Source: Verrucomicrobiales bacterium (GTDB taxonomy: Bacteria > Verrucomicrobiota > Verrucomicrobiae > Limisphaerales > UBA1100). From it: DNA of 64,000 bases. The notes under the pieces are model-generated. The model did not search any database and was not told the DNA's origin. It saw only the letters and a program-made list of their open reading frames with translations. Of this stretch, positions 1 to 8,119 are shown one piece after another. The stretch lies in the NCBI GenBank assembly GCA_002721895.1, contig PBLV01000011.1, positions 62,001 to 126,000 on the forward strand. Direction: 5' to 3'. Both the position numbers and the translations under genes were made by a program. Each line of letters opens with the position of its first letter. Position 1 is the stretch's first letter.

Positions 1-548
1 TTCGCCAAGTACACTTGGTTGGCACTGACGCCAACCAAATCCTGCACTTCCTTAACGCTCATTCCCTTGACACAGTGAGCCAAGAATATCTTGAATTGTT
101 GTGGCTTAATCCGGGGCTTGATCCGCTCCAGTGCCGTATGCAGCAAATGGCTGCGTTCCTCCTCATCCCAAACGGACTCCCAGTCACTCGCTGAATCTGG
201 CATTCTCCGAATCTCGGTTTCCGATGACACCCGCGGCTGTCCCGGGACCATGGGCGCAATTGGAATTTTACGAAAATGACTCGCCGCCTGTTGCTTGGCG
301 ATCAGGCAAAGCCAATTCCTGAACTTCCCCTTTTTGGAATCATATTTAAACCTGCCGATATTTTGAGCCACCTTGATAAAGGTCTTCTGGACAACGTCCT
401 GGGCATCGGCATGGGGCAGACCTGAGTTCGTGGCCACCTTGTAAACCAGCCTCCAGTAAATCTCGTAGAACTCGTCCCAATCCTTCTTGGCCACACTGGT
501 CATCCGGAGTTTATCCAGCAGTTCCCGCCTTGTCTTGGGAGCTTCCAT
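1..548 (-). CDS. ECF-type RNA polymerase sigma factor, 3' end outside window
   Basis: The leftward frame is open from an ATG at 548 to the window edge (182 codons seen), so the C-terminus is missing. It reads as a sigma-70 family ECF factor that would direct RNA polymerase to a specific regulon. Region 2 is visible as DAQDVVQKTFIKVAQNIG followed by GKFRNWLCLIAKQQA, the core-binding and -10 recognition helices. The start of the region 4 helix-turn-helix is KEVQDLVGVSANQVYLA near the edge. No anti-sigma gene is visible in the window; it could lie to the left. Family assignment is secure; the regulon is unknown. The intergenic 549-739 stretch upstream is AT-rich and holds no further gene I can support. 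Confidence 0.88.
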   Translation of the reverse strand, partial: MEAPKTRRELLDKLRMTSVAKKDWDEFYEIYWRLVYKVATNSGLPHADAQDVVQKTFIKVAQNIGRFKYDSKKGKFRNWLCLIAKQQAASHFRKIPIAPMVPGQPRVSSETEIRRMPDSASDWESVWDEEERSHLLHTALERIKPRIKPQQFKIFLAHCVKGMSVKEVQDLVGVSANQVYLA

Positions 549-739
549 CGGCTTTGATTTAACACCAATCCGTCAATTTCGTCCAGCCCACTAAGCACCC
601 AAATCCCCACAAAAACAGACTCTTTCTGGTGATGAAAAAAAATTTCAGGAAAATGACAGAAATCCGAGGCAGCCCCAGTACTATCCAATGAGAATAACAA
701 TCTGCCTTCAGGCAGTGAACAAACTAAAAAAGGACGAAA

Positions 740-1189
740 ATGAAATTCTGGGCCAAAAAAATCACCCTTTTGGGACTCGCCGCCTTCGGCACATTTCTTG
801 GGGACATTGCCAATGCACAAAGCCGTTACTCACCCCAATTCAGCAGTCGTTACTCGTACTACGGCGGAAACTACCACATGAACCCCTATCAGCGAATGAT
901 GATGAATGCCATGCAGGCGCAGGAATCCGTCTCCCGCAACATGGGTTCCATGTTTCAGCAGGACGCAGCGTATTGGGCTGCGGTTCGTCGGAAACACGAG
1001 TACATGGAGCACGCCCGCCAGAATCAGGAACGCGCCATGGCGATGTACAAGCAAGCTCAGGAGATGTTGAAGAAAAACCCCTCTTATGCCTTCCAGTCGT
1101 TCCAATACAACCGGATCCAGTTCCCCATGCCCCAATTGCAAATGGGCTCCGCCATATCGCCCACCATTCCGACCCTTAGCCGGCGCTAG
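740..1189 (+). CDS. Small secreted protein of unknown function, Met/Gln/Tyr-rich
   Basis: 149 residues. An AGGA ribosome-binding site precedes the ATG at 740. Residues 1-26 form a good Sec signal peptide (KK, hydrophobic core, cleavage near ANA-QS). The mature part is rich in Met, Gln, Tyr and Arg (for example NPYQRMMMNAMQAQESVSRN) and has a helical, charged middle with repeated MYKQAQEML-like spacing. I recognise no domain. It is probably periplasmic or cell-surface. It overlaps the 3' end of the convergent FHA-GAF gene by 14 bases. A divergent ECF sigma factor lies upstream, so shared regulation is possible but not shown. Confidence 0.7.
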   Translation: MKFWAKKITLLGLAAFGTFLGDIANAQSRYSPQFSSRYSYYGGNYHMNPYQRMMMNAMQAQESVSRNMGSMFQQDAAYWAAVRRKHEYMEHARQNQERAMAMYKQAQEMLKKNPSYAFQSFQYNRIQFPMPQLQMGSAISPTIPTLSRR

Positions 1190-2201
1190 GCGCGCCACTC
1201 CGCTCCACGGTCAACTTGCCGTGGATCAAGGCCCCGAGCACCTGTGAAGTGTTGATAAACAAAGCCAACTCTTCATGGGTGAACTCGGCCTTGGGGTTGG
1301 TGGAATCCACACACGCAACGCCAATCTGCTGGGAGCCGAAGGCAATGGGCGCGTAAATGCCCCCGCAGATATTCAGCATTTTGATTGAGTCAGACGTCAT
1401 CCCGCTTAAATCACGCTCCCAAGTAAATGCCCTCCCGGACGCCAAGACTTTCAGGGCCAGCGTGCGGCTAAACGCAGGCTCAAACACCGGGAAGTGCGCC
1501 CCAACCTCCAGCCGGGTATGCGATTCATTCAACAACAAGACCGCACCGCGCTCAGCCGGCTCCATGGTTTCCACAATCGCCTTAACAGCCAGCTCAAGCA
1601 ATTCTTCCAAAGGTTTCTCAGCCGAAAAAATATCCGCCAATCGCCCAAACAAGCCTGACGAATGACTTCTGGTAGCCAACCGCGTTCTCTCGGTATCCCT
1701 CCAAGTCCATTTTCTCCCCTCACCTCCCCCCTCCTCAACAGCCAACTCTTCCACCTCATCTTGTGCTCTCTCCTGAGCCACTACTTTTGCTTGGAGGCTG
1801 GGGCTTAGTTCAATCGTTTCATCCGAAATTCCAATATCCTTCACGAGATGAAAATCCAGCAACTCCTTTAGTTCGCCTCCGTCAGTCCCCAAGGAAATAT
1901 CCGCACGATCAATGGTTAGCGCCGAGTCTCCCAAGTTGAAACAATCCCCTGAACACAAACGCGCCGGCATCGTCAACCGATGCCCATCCTTGAAAGTCCC
2001 ATGCGTGCTGCCCAAGTCCTCCATCCAATACCCGTCCAGCGCCCGCCAAATCCTGGCATGTCGGCGCGACACCTTGTCATCCATCACAATTAATGCCGGG
2101 AAACCCCCTTTCACCATTCTCCCCACCAACACCTCATCCTCATCAAAGGCATAATGCTCCCGCTTGCCTCGCACACAAACCGTCACCTCGATGCCGGGCA
2201 T
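1176..2201 (-). CDS. FHA-GAF domain signalling protein
   Basis: 341 residues. The N-terminal forkhead-associated domain (about 5-100) shows the phosphothreonine-binding signature: GR near the start, SRRHARIW, then GSTHGTFKDG. A low-complexity Glu/Gln linker (about 120-170) leads to a C-terminal GAF domain (about 190-335) containing AERGAVLLLNESHTRLEV and IGVACVDS. No output enzyme domain follows, so it probably acts as a cytoplasmic adaptor that reads a phosphoprotein and a small ligand or protein partner. The ATG at 2201 is the only start before the FHA fold. A truncated duplicate of the GAF half lies immediately upstream at 2251-2691. Confidence 0.85.
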   Translation of the reverse strand: MPGIEVTVCVRGKREHYAFDEDEVLVGRMVKGGFPALIVMDDKVSRRHARIWRALDGYWMEDLGSTHGTFKDGHRLTMPARLCSGDCFNLGDSALTIDRADISLGTDGGELKELLDFHLVKDIGISDETIELSPSLQAKVVAQERAQDEVEELAVEEGGGEGRKWTWRDTERTRLATRSHSSGLFGRLADIFSAEKPLEELLELAVKAIVETMEPAERGAVLLLNESHTRLEVGAHFPVFEPAFSRTLALKVLASGRAFTWERDLSGMTSDSIKMLNICGGIYAPIAFGSQQIGVACVDSTNPKAEFTHEELALFINTSQVLGALIHGKLTVERSGAPSAG

Positions 2202-2250
2202 GCTTTAAAACTAGCCCCTCCCCGCGCGGTGTCAAAGAAAAATCCAGTTT

Positions 2251-2691
2251 TTAATGATCCTCCTTGGAAGCACAAACCGAAACCGAGAGCACCTTGGCCA
2301 TGCTCACAAAATCTGACAGATGATCCCCCGAAAATTGTGCACTGGAATGGGTTGAGTCCACACAAACAACCCCTAGGCTGTTGGCCCCAAAACCCAGCGG
2401 CGCATACAAGCCCCCCTGAATATTCAATCTCTTGATAGAGGATGAAGCTGCCGCATCCGTATCTCTTTTCCAAACAAAAGCCGACCCGCTGTTCAGGGTG
2501 TTGATGGCTAACGTGCTGCTGAATGCCGGTTTATATTCGGGAAAATGCGCGCGAAATTCCAACCGCGTGTGATCCTCATTCAGCAATAAAACCGCCCCCC
2601 GCTCAGCAGGCTCAATCCCATTGACAATAGCTTCCAAGGCTAATTTGAGCGAAGCCTCCAAGGAAGATCCCCCCGCAAAAACATCCACCAA
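2251..2691 (-). pseudogene. GAF-domain remnant, truncated paralogue of the neighbouring FHA-GAF gene
   Basis: An open frame of 146 residues closely matches the GAF half of the gene at 1176-2201. Shared stretches include EPAERGAVLLLNE and HTRLE, then G(G)(I/L)YAP and GV(A/V)CVDST. It lacks the FHA domain. The only usable start is TTG at 2691. Similarity continues upstream of that codon (RSYSAF...ARLVDVFAGG against RSHSSGLFGRLADIFSAEK) up to a TAG at 2746-2748. This indicates that an ancestral full-length copy has lost its 5' end rather than a compact gene with its own start. It could still be expressed as a stand-alone GAF protein. Confidence 0.65.
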
Positions 2692-2761
2692 CCGCGCCTT
2701 GAGCGAGGCGGAAGTGAAGGCACTATATGATCTTGAAAAGCGAAACTAATCGGTTTATGCG

Positions 2762-3613
2762 ATGACCCATCGGATGAAATCGTTACCTTCCCTGGCCCTT
2801 TGGTTGTTACTTTCCTGTTCTATTGCGTGGAGCGACAATCCTCCACCCAATGTTCCCAAGCTGGATATTCGGTTTACGCAGAAGGGTTTCAGGACGGTGC
2901 CGGAGAATTTTGTGGCGGTTTGCAACTCGGCGGCAATGGCAATTGCGCGGCATTATCCGGACCGAAAATTCAAGCCGATCCTGATCCCCAAGGCGAATCA
3001 TGGTTATCCCGTGCAACTGGACCGGAAGGGGCCGAATGGGGAGTCGCGCATTATGCTTAGCGTCTCGGATGGCTGGGGCTGGGCACAGATTGCCTTCCAG
3101 TTTTCCCATGAGTTCACGCATATTGTCATCAATCAGGATCAACCCAGTGCCGGGCCCAACCACTGGATCAACGAGGCTTTTTGCGAGGCAGCCTCGTATC
3201 ATGCCATCATGGTGATGGCCAAAGAGTGGAAGACCCATCCGCCTTATCCAAACTGGAAGGGATATGCGAAGCACCTCGATTCCTACGCCGGCAATTACTT
3301 GAAAAAGGAGAATGCCAAGCCCGAGGGGATGGAATTTATCCCATGGCTGCGCAAGCATGAGAAGGCGCTTCGGTTAGGCAAACGCTATCCCAACCGGGAA
3401 ATTTATAAATACGTTTCCTATCAGCTTTATGGATTGATCGAACGGAACCCAAAACATCTTGCTGCCATCGGACTCTTGAACACGGGGTTGAAAGATCAGG
3501 CGCTCACGACCCGCCAGTATTTGGCTCGCTGGAAAAAGGTGTTGCCTCCCACCCACAAGCCGTTTGCGGATCAAACGGCTGCTCTCCTTGGCTACCCTTT
3601 GTCTTCGCCGTAA
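2762..3613 (+). CDS. Secreted zinc metallopeptidase-like protein (HExxH)
   Basis: 283 residues. An N-terminal signal peptide (about 1-25, MKSLPSLALWLLLSC...AWS) is followed by a globular domain with a zinc-binding HEFTH motif near residue 119 and, about 20 residues later, NHWINEAFCEAASY. The glutamate there is a likely third ligand, as in gluzincin-type peptidases. The arrangement suggests a periplasmic or exported metalloprotease; the substrate is unknown. ATG 2762 is used here; ATG 2774 would give a cleaner signal peptide. The next gene starts 20 bases downstream on the same strand, but no functional link to that oxidase is evident. Confidence 0.75.
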   Translation: MTHRMKSLPSLALWLLLSCSIAWSDNPPPNVPKLDIRFTQKGFRTVPENFVAVCNSAAMAIARHYPDRKFKPILIPKANHGYPVQLDRKGPNGESRIMLSVSDGWGWAQIAFQFSHEFTHIVINQDQPSAGPNHWINEAFCEAASYHAIMVMAKEWKTHPPYPNWKGYAKHLDSYAGNYLKKENAKPEGMEFIPWLRKHEKALRLGKRYPNREIYKYVSYQLYGLIERNPKHLAAIGLLNTGLKDQALTTRQYLARWKKVLPPTHKPFADQTAALLGYPLSSP

Positions 3614-3633
3614 CACAATCCATCGAGGATTCC

Positions 3634-4782
3634 ATGTCATACCAAGTGATTGTTGTCGGCGTTGGCTCCATGGGAGCCGCAACTTGCTGGCGACTGGCCC
3701 GGAAAGGCATCAGGGTTCTGGGCCTTGAACAGGGGGCACTGCCTAACCCCCTGGCCTCCTTCGCCGGGGCGACGCGAGCCATCAGGCTTTCATACACGGA
3801 ACATCCGGATTATGTGCCGCTGCTGCGCGGGGCTTACCGGCTGTGGGATGAGTTGGGAGAGGAAACCGGGGATCAATTTCTGGTTCGAACAGGTGCGGTT
3901 TACCTTGGGAAAAAAGAGGGTTACATGGTGGGCGGCGCACTCCGGGCCGCGGTGGAGCACAGGCTGGAACATGAACTGTTGACGAGCGAGGAGTTGGCCA
4001 AACGTTGGCCCCAGTTTCAAATAGCGGAAGAGGATGTGGGGCTGTTCGAAAAAGAGGCGGGCTACGTGCTTTCGGAGAGGGCCGTGGGAGCCATGGTGCA
4101 TCGCGCTCTACTGGCGGGGGCAGAGTTAAAGGGGCATGTCGCAGTGACGGATTGGCAGCCAGATGGGGATGGTATCGTGGTCAAGACAGACCAGGGGAAT
4201 TTTCGGGCGGACCGGGTGGTCTTCGCGGCCGGGGCGTGGTCGGGAAAGATCTTGGGAGACTTGAAGACGCCCTTGAAGGTAACCCGCCAAGTGCTGGGAT
4301 GGACTTGGCCCGAGTGCCCCTTGGATTTCACGGCGGAAAAATTCCCGGTCTGGGTGGCGGATGCGGGCGGCGGTGCGGTGCACTATGGATTCCCCCTGAC
4401 ACCGGATGGATCAGGTGGCGTGGGCCTAAAATCCGCGCGGCACTTTCCAGCCATGGAGGTCGATCCGTATCATGTGGCACGTGACGTGTCGGCGGGCGAT
4501 GAAGAAGAAGTGCGGAATGGCCTGCGTCGTTTCGTGCCGAGTGGCGACGGACCGCTCTTGTCCCTGCGCGTTTGCCTCTACACCAACACTCCGGATGGAC
4601 ACTTTATTGTGGATCAGCATCCCGATTGCGAGCGCGCAATCATTGCGTGCGGCTTCAGCGGGCATGGTTTTAAATTCGCCCCGGTGATGGGCGAGGTGCT
4701 GGCGGACCTAGCGACGGAGGGAAAAACGGATTGGCCAATTGACTTTTTGGGGTTATCCCGTTTCACCGAGTCACGCACATGA
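3634..4782 (+). CDS. Monomeric sarcosine oxidase / N-methyl amino acid oxidase family flavoprotein
   Basis: 382 residues, the usual length for the MSOX/SolA family. The N-terminal Rossmann motif [17 protein letters not shown] binds FAD. The C-terminal region has [10 protein letters not shown] followed by [15 protein letters not shown]. Cys314 corresponds to the cysteine that anchors FAD covalently in bacterial monomeric sarcosine oxidase. It would oxidatively demethylate a secondary N-methyl amino acid, producing formaldehyde and H2O2. It overlaps the next gene by four bases (ATGA), so the two are translationally coupled. With the enolase-superfamily partner this suggests catabolism of an N-methylated amino acid such as sarcosine or a proline-derived betaine. 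The exact substrate is an inference. Confidence 0.85.
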   Translation: MSYQVIVVGVGSMGAATCWRLARKGIRVLGLEQGALPNPLASFAGATRAIRLSYTEHPDYVPLLRGAYRLWDELGEETGDQFLVRTGAVYLGKKEGYMVGGALRAAVEHRLEHELLTSEELAKRWPQFQIAEEDVGLFEKEAGYVLSERAVGAMVHRALLAGAELKGHVAVTDWQPDGDGIVVKTDQGNFRADRVVFAAGAWSGKILGDLKTPLKVTRQVLGWTWPECPLDFTAEKFPVWVADAGGGAVHYGFPLTPDGSGGVGLKSARHFPAMEVDPYHVARDVSAGDEEEVRNGLRRFVPSGDGPLLSLRVCLYTNTPDGHFIVDQHPDCERAIIACGFSGHGFKFAPVMGEVLADLATEGKTDWPIDFLGLSRFTESRT

Positions 4783-5879
4783 AAATTACCGGCATCAAGG
4801 TTTATCAGGTGGATTTGCCTCTGCACGAGGGATCGTATAAATGGTCCGGCGGCAAATCGGTGGAGGTGTTCGACAGCACCGTGGTGGCGGTGGAGACGGA
4901 CGCGGGATTAACCGGCCATGGCGAGGTTTGTCCCTTGGGCCCATTCTATTTGCCGGCCTACGCGAAAGGAGCACGAGAGGGCATTGGCGAACTGGGGCCG
5001 CACTTGATCGGCCAAAACCCAACCCGGCTCGGCCCTGTGAATAGGCTGATGGATCAGGCACTGCAGGGGCACCCCTACGTGAAAAGCGCCTTGGACATGG
5101 CCTGCTGGGACATCCTCGGGCAATCAAGCGGACAAAGCGTGTGCGAGTTGTTGGGTGGCCGGCATGGGGAGGACTTTGTCCTGTACCGCGCCATTTCCCA
5201 GAAGGAGCCGGAGGCCATGGCGGAGAACATTGCCGGCTACCGCGAGGAAGGATACCGCCGGTTCCAACTGAAGGTGGGAGGCAATCCCGATGTGGATATC
5301 GAGCGCATTCGGCAAACGCGAGCCGTACTGGAACCCACAGACAAGCTGGTGGCGGACGCCAATACCGGCTGGACCCAGCATGAGGCGGCCCGGGTAGTCC
5401 GTGCGGTTCGGGACGTGGATGTGTATATCGAACAGCCTTGCCAGACCTACGAGGAATGCCTGGCCATTCGCCGGAGAACGGATCATCCTTTTGTGCTGGA
5501 CGAATGCATCGACAGCCTTCGTCCATTGATTCGCGGTCACGCGGATGGAGCCATGGACGTCGTGAACCTGAAGATCAGCAAGTTGGGCGGCTTGACGAAA
5601 TTAAAACAGGCACGAGACTTGTGTGTGGACTTGGGCATTGCCATGACCGTCGAGGACAGCTGGGGAGGCGACATTGTCACCGCCGCGATTGCGGCCCTGG
5701 CACACGGGACGCCGCCTGAACTGCTCTTCAGCTCCACGGACTTCAACAGCTACGTGACCACGAGCATTGCGGAAAATGCGCCTCAACGCGATGAAGGCCG
5801 GCTGAGAGCGAATGAAACGCCCGGACTGGGCATCGCCCCCCGGCTGGAGGTGCTGGGCAAGCCGGCCCTGGAACTGTAG
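4779..5879 (+). CDS. Enolase-superfamily (mandelate racemase/MLE) protein, possible hydroxyproline dehydratase or betaine epimerase
   Basis: 366 residues with the complete MLE-subgroup active site. Lys165 lies in FQLKVGGNP. The metal ligands are Asp193 (VADANTGW), Glu218 (YIEQP) and Asp241-Glu242 (LDECID). The second-face lysine region is KISKLGG (Lys265/Lys268). The late motif [18 protein letters not shown] resembles members that act on cis-3-hydroxy-L-proline or on hydroxyproline betaine. It would abstract an alpha proton in a Mg2+-dependent racemisation or dehydration. Coupling to the sarcosine-oxidase-like gene supports a role in imino-acid or betaine breakdown. The specific reaction cannot be fixed from sequence alone. 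Confidence 0.8.
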   Translation: MKITGIKVYQVDLPLHEGSYKWSGGKSVEVFDSTVVAVETDAGLTGHGEVCPLGPFYLPAYAKGAREGIGELGPHLIGQNPTRLGPVNRLMDQALQGHPYVKSALDMACWDILGQSSGQSVCELLGGRHGEDFVLYRAISQKEPEAMAENIAGYREEGYRRFQLKVGGNPDVDIERIRQTRAVLEPTDKLVADANTGWTQHEAARVVRAVRDVDVYIEQPCQTYEECLAIRRRTDHPFVLDECIDSLRPLIRGHADGAMDVVNLKISKLGGLTKLKQARDLCVDLGIAMTVEDSWGGDIVTAAIAALAHGTPPELLFSSTDFNSYVTTSIAENAPQRDEGRLRANETPGLGIAPRLEVLGKPALEL

Positions 5880-5904
5880 TCACGCCGCAGCGCGGCACTT
5901 CAAT

Positions 5905-6642
5905 TCAGACATTGCCGCCAAGCACAATATCGAACGTGCCTTTCAGGTAATGGCCGTTGCCTCGCTTGATCTTTTGAGTGGCAATGACCAGCGGTGAATT
6001 TGCAGCACCCAGATTCTGGCCGAAAGAGTCGTTTTTAATGTTGGGGTCGCCCTTGAAATAGATCTGCGTGATGAGCCGGGCATGGCCGGGTGCCTGAATC
6101 ATGTAATGAATGTGCGATGGGCGGGTTTGGCGGCCAACGCTGTAGGCGGCAGGCTTGATCGTCTCGTATTCGTAACGGCCCTGCTCATCGGTGAGTAAAC
6201 GGATACGGTTACGGAAGTGAGCCAGTTTGGGTTGCCTGCCGCCCACGACCGGACGCGGCTCGGTGGCGGGATGATCCTGAAAATCATATCGCCCCTTCGC
6301 ATCTGCCTGCCAGACATCCAGAATGACATTGGCCATGGGTTTACGCGTGGCATGGCTCCAGACCCGGCCACTGATGACCAGCAATTCGCCAGGCTCCAAC
6401 GGGGGCGTCACCTTGCCTCGAAACGGCGCGCCACCAGCCCAAAACGGGCCTAGGATGTCCGGGTGCGTGGGCTTCCACTTTCCCTCAGGGGAAATCGCCG
6501 GCACTCCTTGTTGCTGGAGATAGGCCACGTAATTGTGTGCATCGGGCGTGGCCGGAGTGGGGTTCGCATCCGCGCGAAGAATCAGCGCACCGGATGCGGC
6601 GGCGAAGCCGAGAAATTGGCGCCGGTCAAGGGAGTCGTTCAT
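5905..6642 (-). CDS. Tat-exported intradiol ring-cleavage dioxygenase family protein
   Basis: The chosen start (ATG 6642) gives MNDSLDRRQFLGFAAASG, a twin-arginine signal peptide; ATG 6651 is also possible. The mature domain has the protocatechuate 3,4-dioxygenase/catechol 1,2-dioxygenase fold pattern: GPFWAGGAPFRG, then VLDVWQADAKGRYD, and the Fe(III) ligands Tyr (in YEYETIKP), a second Tyr (AAYSVG) and the His pair in RPSHIHY. It would cleave a catecholic ring between the two hydroxyls, or act on a related compound in the periplasm. Exported members are common in Planctomycetes and Verrucomicrobia and their substrates are mostly unknown. It is divergent from the Tat-signalled gene at 6973. 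Confidence 0.82.
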   Translation of the reverse strand: MNDSLDRRQFLGFAAASGALILRADANPTPATPDAHNYVAYLQQQGVPAISPEGKWKPTHPDILGPFWAGGAPFRGKVTPPLEPGELLVISGRVWSHATRKPMANVILDVWQADAKGRYDFQDHPATEPRPVVGGRQPKLAHFRNRIRLLTDEQGRYEYETIKPAAYSVGRQTRPSHIHYMIQAPGHARLITQIYFKGDPNIKNDSFGQNLGAANSPLVIATQKIKRGNGHYLKGTFDIVLGGNV

Positions 6643-6972
6643 GTTGTGCATGGGAATGGTTTTCGGTTGAGTCAACGTGTGGGTTTGGCTATTAAACGTG
6701 CGCGCTGGCGGCTCATCGGCTGCTCCCCACAACATACCGTCTGGCAATGAATATTCAAATGTATTCAGGCAACATGATGTATGACATGTATCCGGGCACG
6801 CCCATGGATCACCTCATGTCACAACATGAGCAAACCAGCGCAATTCTCCCGAATTTCTACGCCACGCCCCAAGGAGGAACCGGCCAAATGGTATTTGGGC
6901 AGTTGCAGGCATTTGACGTGATGAACCTCGACCGGTATCGTCCCGGGGTCTTCTTCAATGCACTTGCCTGAA
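6643..6972. other. Divergent intergenic region between two Tat-signalled genes
   Basis: This 330-bp gap separates two divergently transcribed genes and must hold both promoters. The most visible structure is an inverted repeat at 6813-6830, CTCATGT-CACA-ACATGAG (7-bp arms, 4-nt loop). It lies within a stretch rich in CATG words between about 6770 and 6830. It could be a regulator site or an RNA hairpin in the leader of the rightward gene. A 74-codon frame across it is not convincing as a gene. Confidence 0.4.
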
Positions 6973-7881
6973 ATGAATCGCCGCCAATTCCTCGCCTCCT
7001 CGGCCCTGCCACTCGCGGGCTGTGTCACCCCCACCCTTCCCCTAGCCACGCAGCCTCGAGTTAAGTTTGCCATCGCCACCTATTCCTACTGGCACTTTAC
7101 GCCAACCCGTTACCCGATCAAAAAAGTCATCGACCACGCGGCGGAAATGGGTGCGGAGGGAGTGGACGTGTTGAAGGTTCAAATGACCAACACCTCCACG
7201 ACCTACCTGCAATCCTTGAAGAAACACGCGCTGGTCAATGGAGTGGATCTGGTTTGCCTTTCCGTGCATCAGGATTTTGTCGACCCCGACCGTGCCAAGC
7301 GTGCCCAGCAGGTGGCCCGCACTCTCGGCTACATCGACATCGCCCACGAAATGGGCATCCCCTGCATCCGTCTCAACACCGGCCGCTGGGGCACAACGCC
7401 CACCTTTGACGAACTGATGGCCAACCGCGGCATCGAGCCCGTGCTGCCGGGCCATACGGAAGATGAAGGCTTCAAGTGGTGCATCGACGCCATCAACCAA
7501 TGCCTGGGACACGCGGAAAAACGCGGTGTGATGCTGGCCCTGGAAAACCACTGGGGATTGTCCCGCACGCCGGAGGGATTGATGCGCATCATCAACGCCG
7601 TCAACTCGCCGTGGCTGCGGGTGTTGATGGACACGGGCAATTTTCTGGAAGACCCCTACCCCAAGCTCGAGCAGATCGCCGCGCACACCGCCTTCGTGCA
7701 GGCCAAAACCTATTACGGCGGCGGAAAATGGTACACACTCGATCTGGATTACACGCGCATTGCGGAAATTTTGCGCAAGGTCAACTACCGCGGCTACGTC
7801 TCGATTGAGTTTGAGGGCAAGGACGACGCAAAAACCGCCGTTCCGCGAAGCCTGAAAATGTTGCGCCGGGCCTTCGCCTGA
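6973..7881 (+). CDS. Sugar phosphate isomerase/epimerase-like TIM-barrel protein, Tat signal with lipobox
   Basis: 302 residues from the ATG at 6973. The N-terminus MNRRQFLASSALPLAGC combines a twin-arginine motif with a lipobox (LAGC), so it is probably a Tat-exported lipoprotein. The rest follows the AP-endonuclease-2/xylose-isomerase-like barrel: FAIATYSYWHF at strand 1, LVCLSVHQDF, LALENHWG (metal-ligand Glu), VLMDTGNF (Asp) and the closing YVSIEFEGKDD (Glu). Such proteins isomerise or epimerise sugars with a divalent metal. Exported versions of unknown substrate are frequent in this phylum. The longer frame from 6958 lacks any advantage. Confidence 0.82.
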   Translation: MNRRQFLASSALPLAGCVTPTLPLATQPRVKFAIATYSYWHFTPTRYPIKKVIDHAAEMGAEGVDVLKVQMTNTSTTYLQSLKKHALVNGVDLVCLSVHQDFVDPDRAKRAQQVARTLGYIDIAHEMGIPCIRLNTGRWGTTPTFDELMANRGIEPVLPGHTEDEGFKWCIDAINQCLGHAEKRGVMLALENHWGLSRTPEGLMRIINAVNSPWLRVLMDTGNFLEDPYPKLEQIAAHTAFVQAKTYYGGGKWYTLDLDYTRIAEILRKVNYRGYVSIEFEGKDDAKTAVPRSLKMLRRAFA

Positions 7882-7909
7882 TGGCACGCGTTGTGCTGTG
7901 TCTCAGGGG

Positions 7910-8071
7910 ATGCGAGATTCAGCGTACAACAAGCCCCGCAAGCGCAAGATGCCCTACCGCCGCCACACCAAGCACAAGGTAATTGACGAGTTGGAACCGG
8001 AGATCCAGAAGGCCTTGGAGGAACTTCCCGCTTGGCTTCAGCGACACGCGCACCGCGCCAACATGCATTAG
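7910..8071 (+). CDS. Small basic protein candidate, 53 residues
   Basis: The frame reads MRDSAYNKPRKRKMPYRR, then HTKHKVIDELEPEIQKA and a tail ending RANMH before TAG. The first 23 residues are strongly basic; the following 20 would form an amphipathic acidic helix. This layout suits a nucleic-acid or ribosome-associated small protein, but I do not recognise a family. The gap it fills (7882-8119) has no other function I can see. A GGGG run directly abuts the ATG and no well-spaced ribosome-binding site exists, so support is moderate only. Confidence 0.42.
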   Translation: MRDSAYNKPRKRKMPYRRHTKHKVIDELEPEIQKALEELPAWLQRHAHRANMH

Positions 8072-8119
8072 GGTAAACCCCGCGCTTGCCAGCCGACCGA
8101 CCCCGCGCCAAAGTCCGGC

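Noticed and set aside
2746..2748. Stop upstream of the GAF remnant as a possible recoded codon
   Set aside because: The codon is TAG, not TGA, and no redox or Sec-type position is involved.
4795..5526. 243-codon frame antisense to the enolase-superfamily gene
   Set aside because: It is Pro/Arg-rich and typical of antisense frames in GC-rich genes. The sense gene has a complete active site.
6747..6971. 74-codon rightward frame in the divergent intergenic region
   Set aside because: Composition is Met/Tyr/Gln-heavy without a recognisable pattern, it starts inside a promoter region, and it runs into the start of the next gene.
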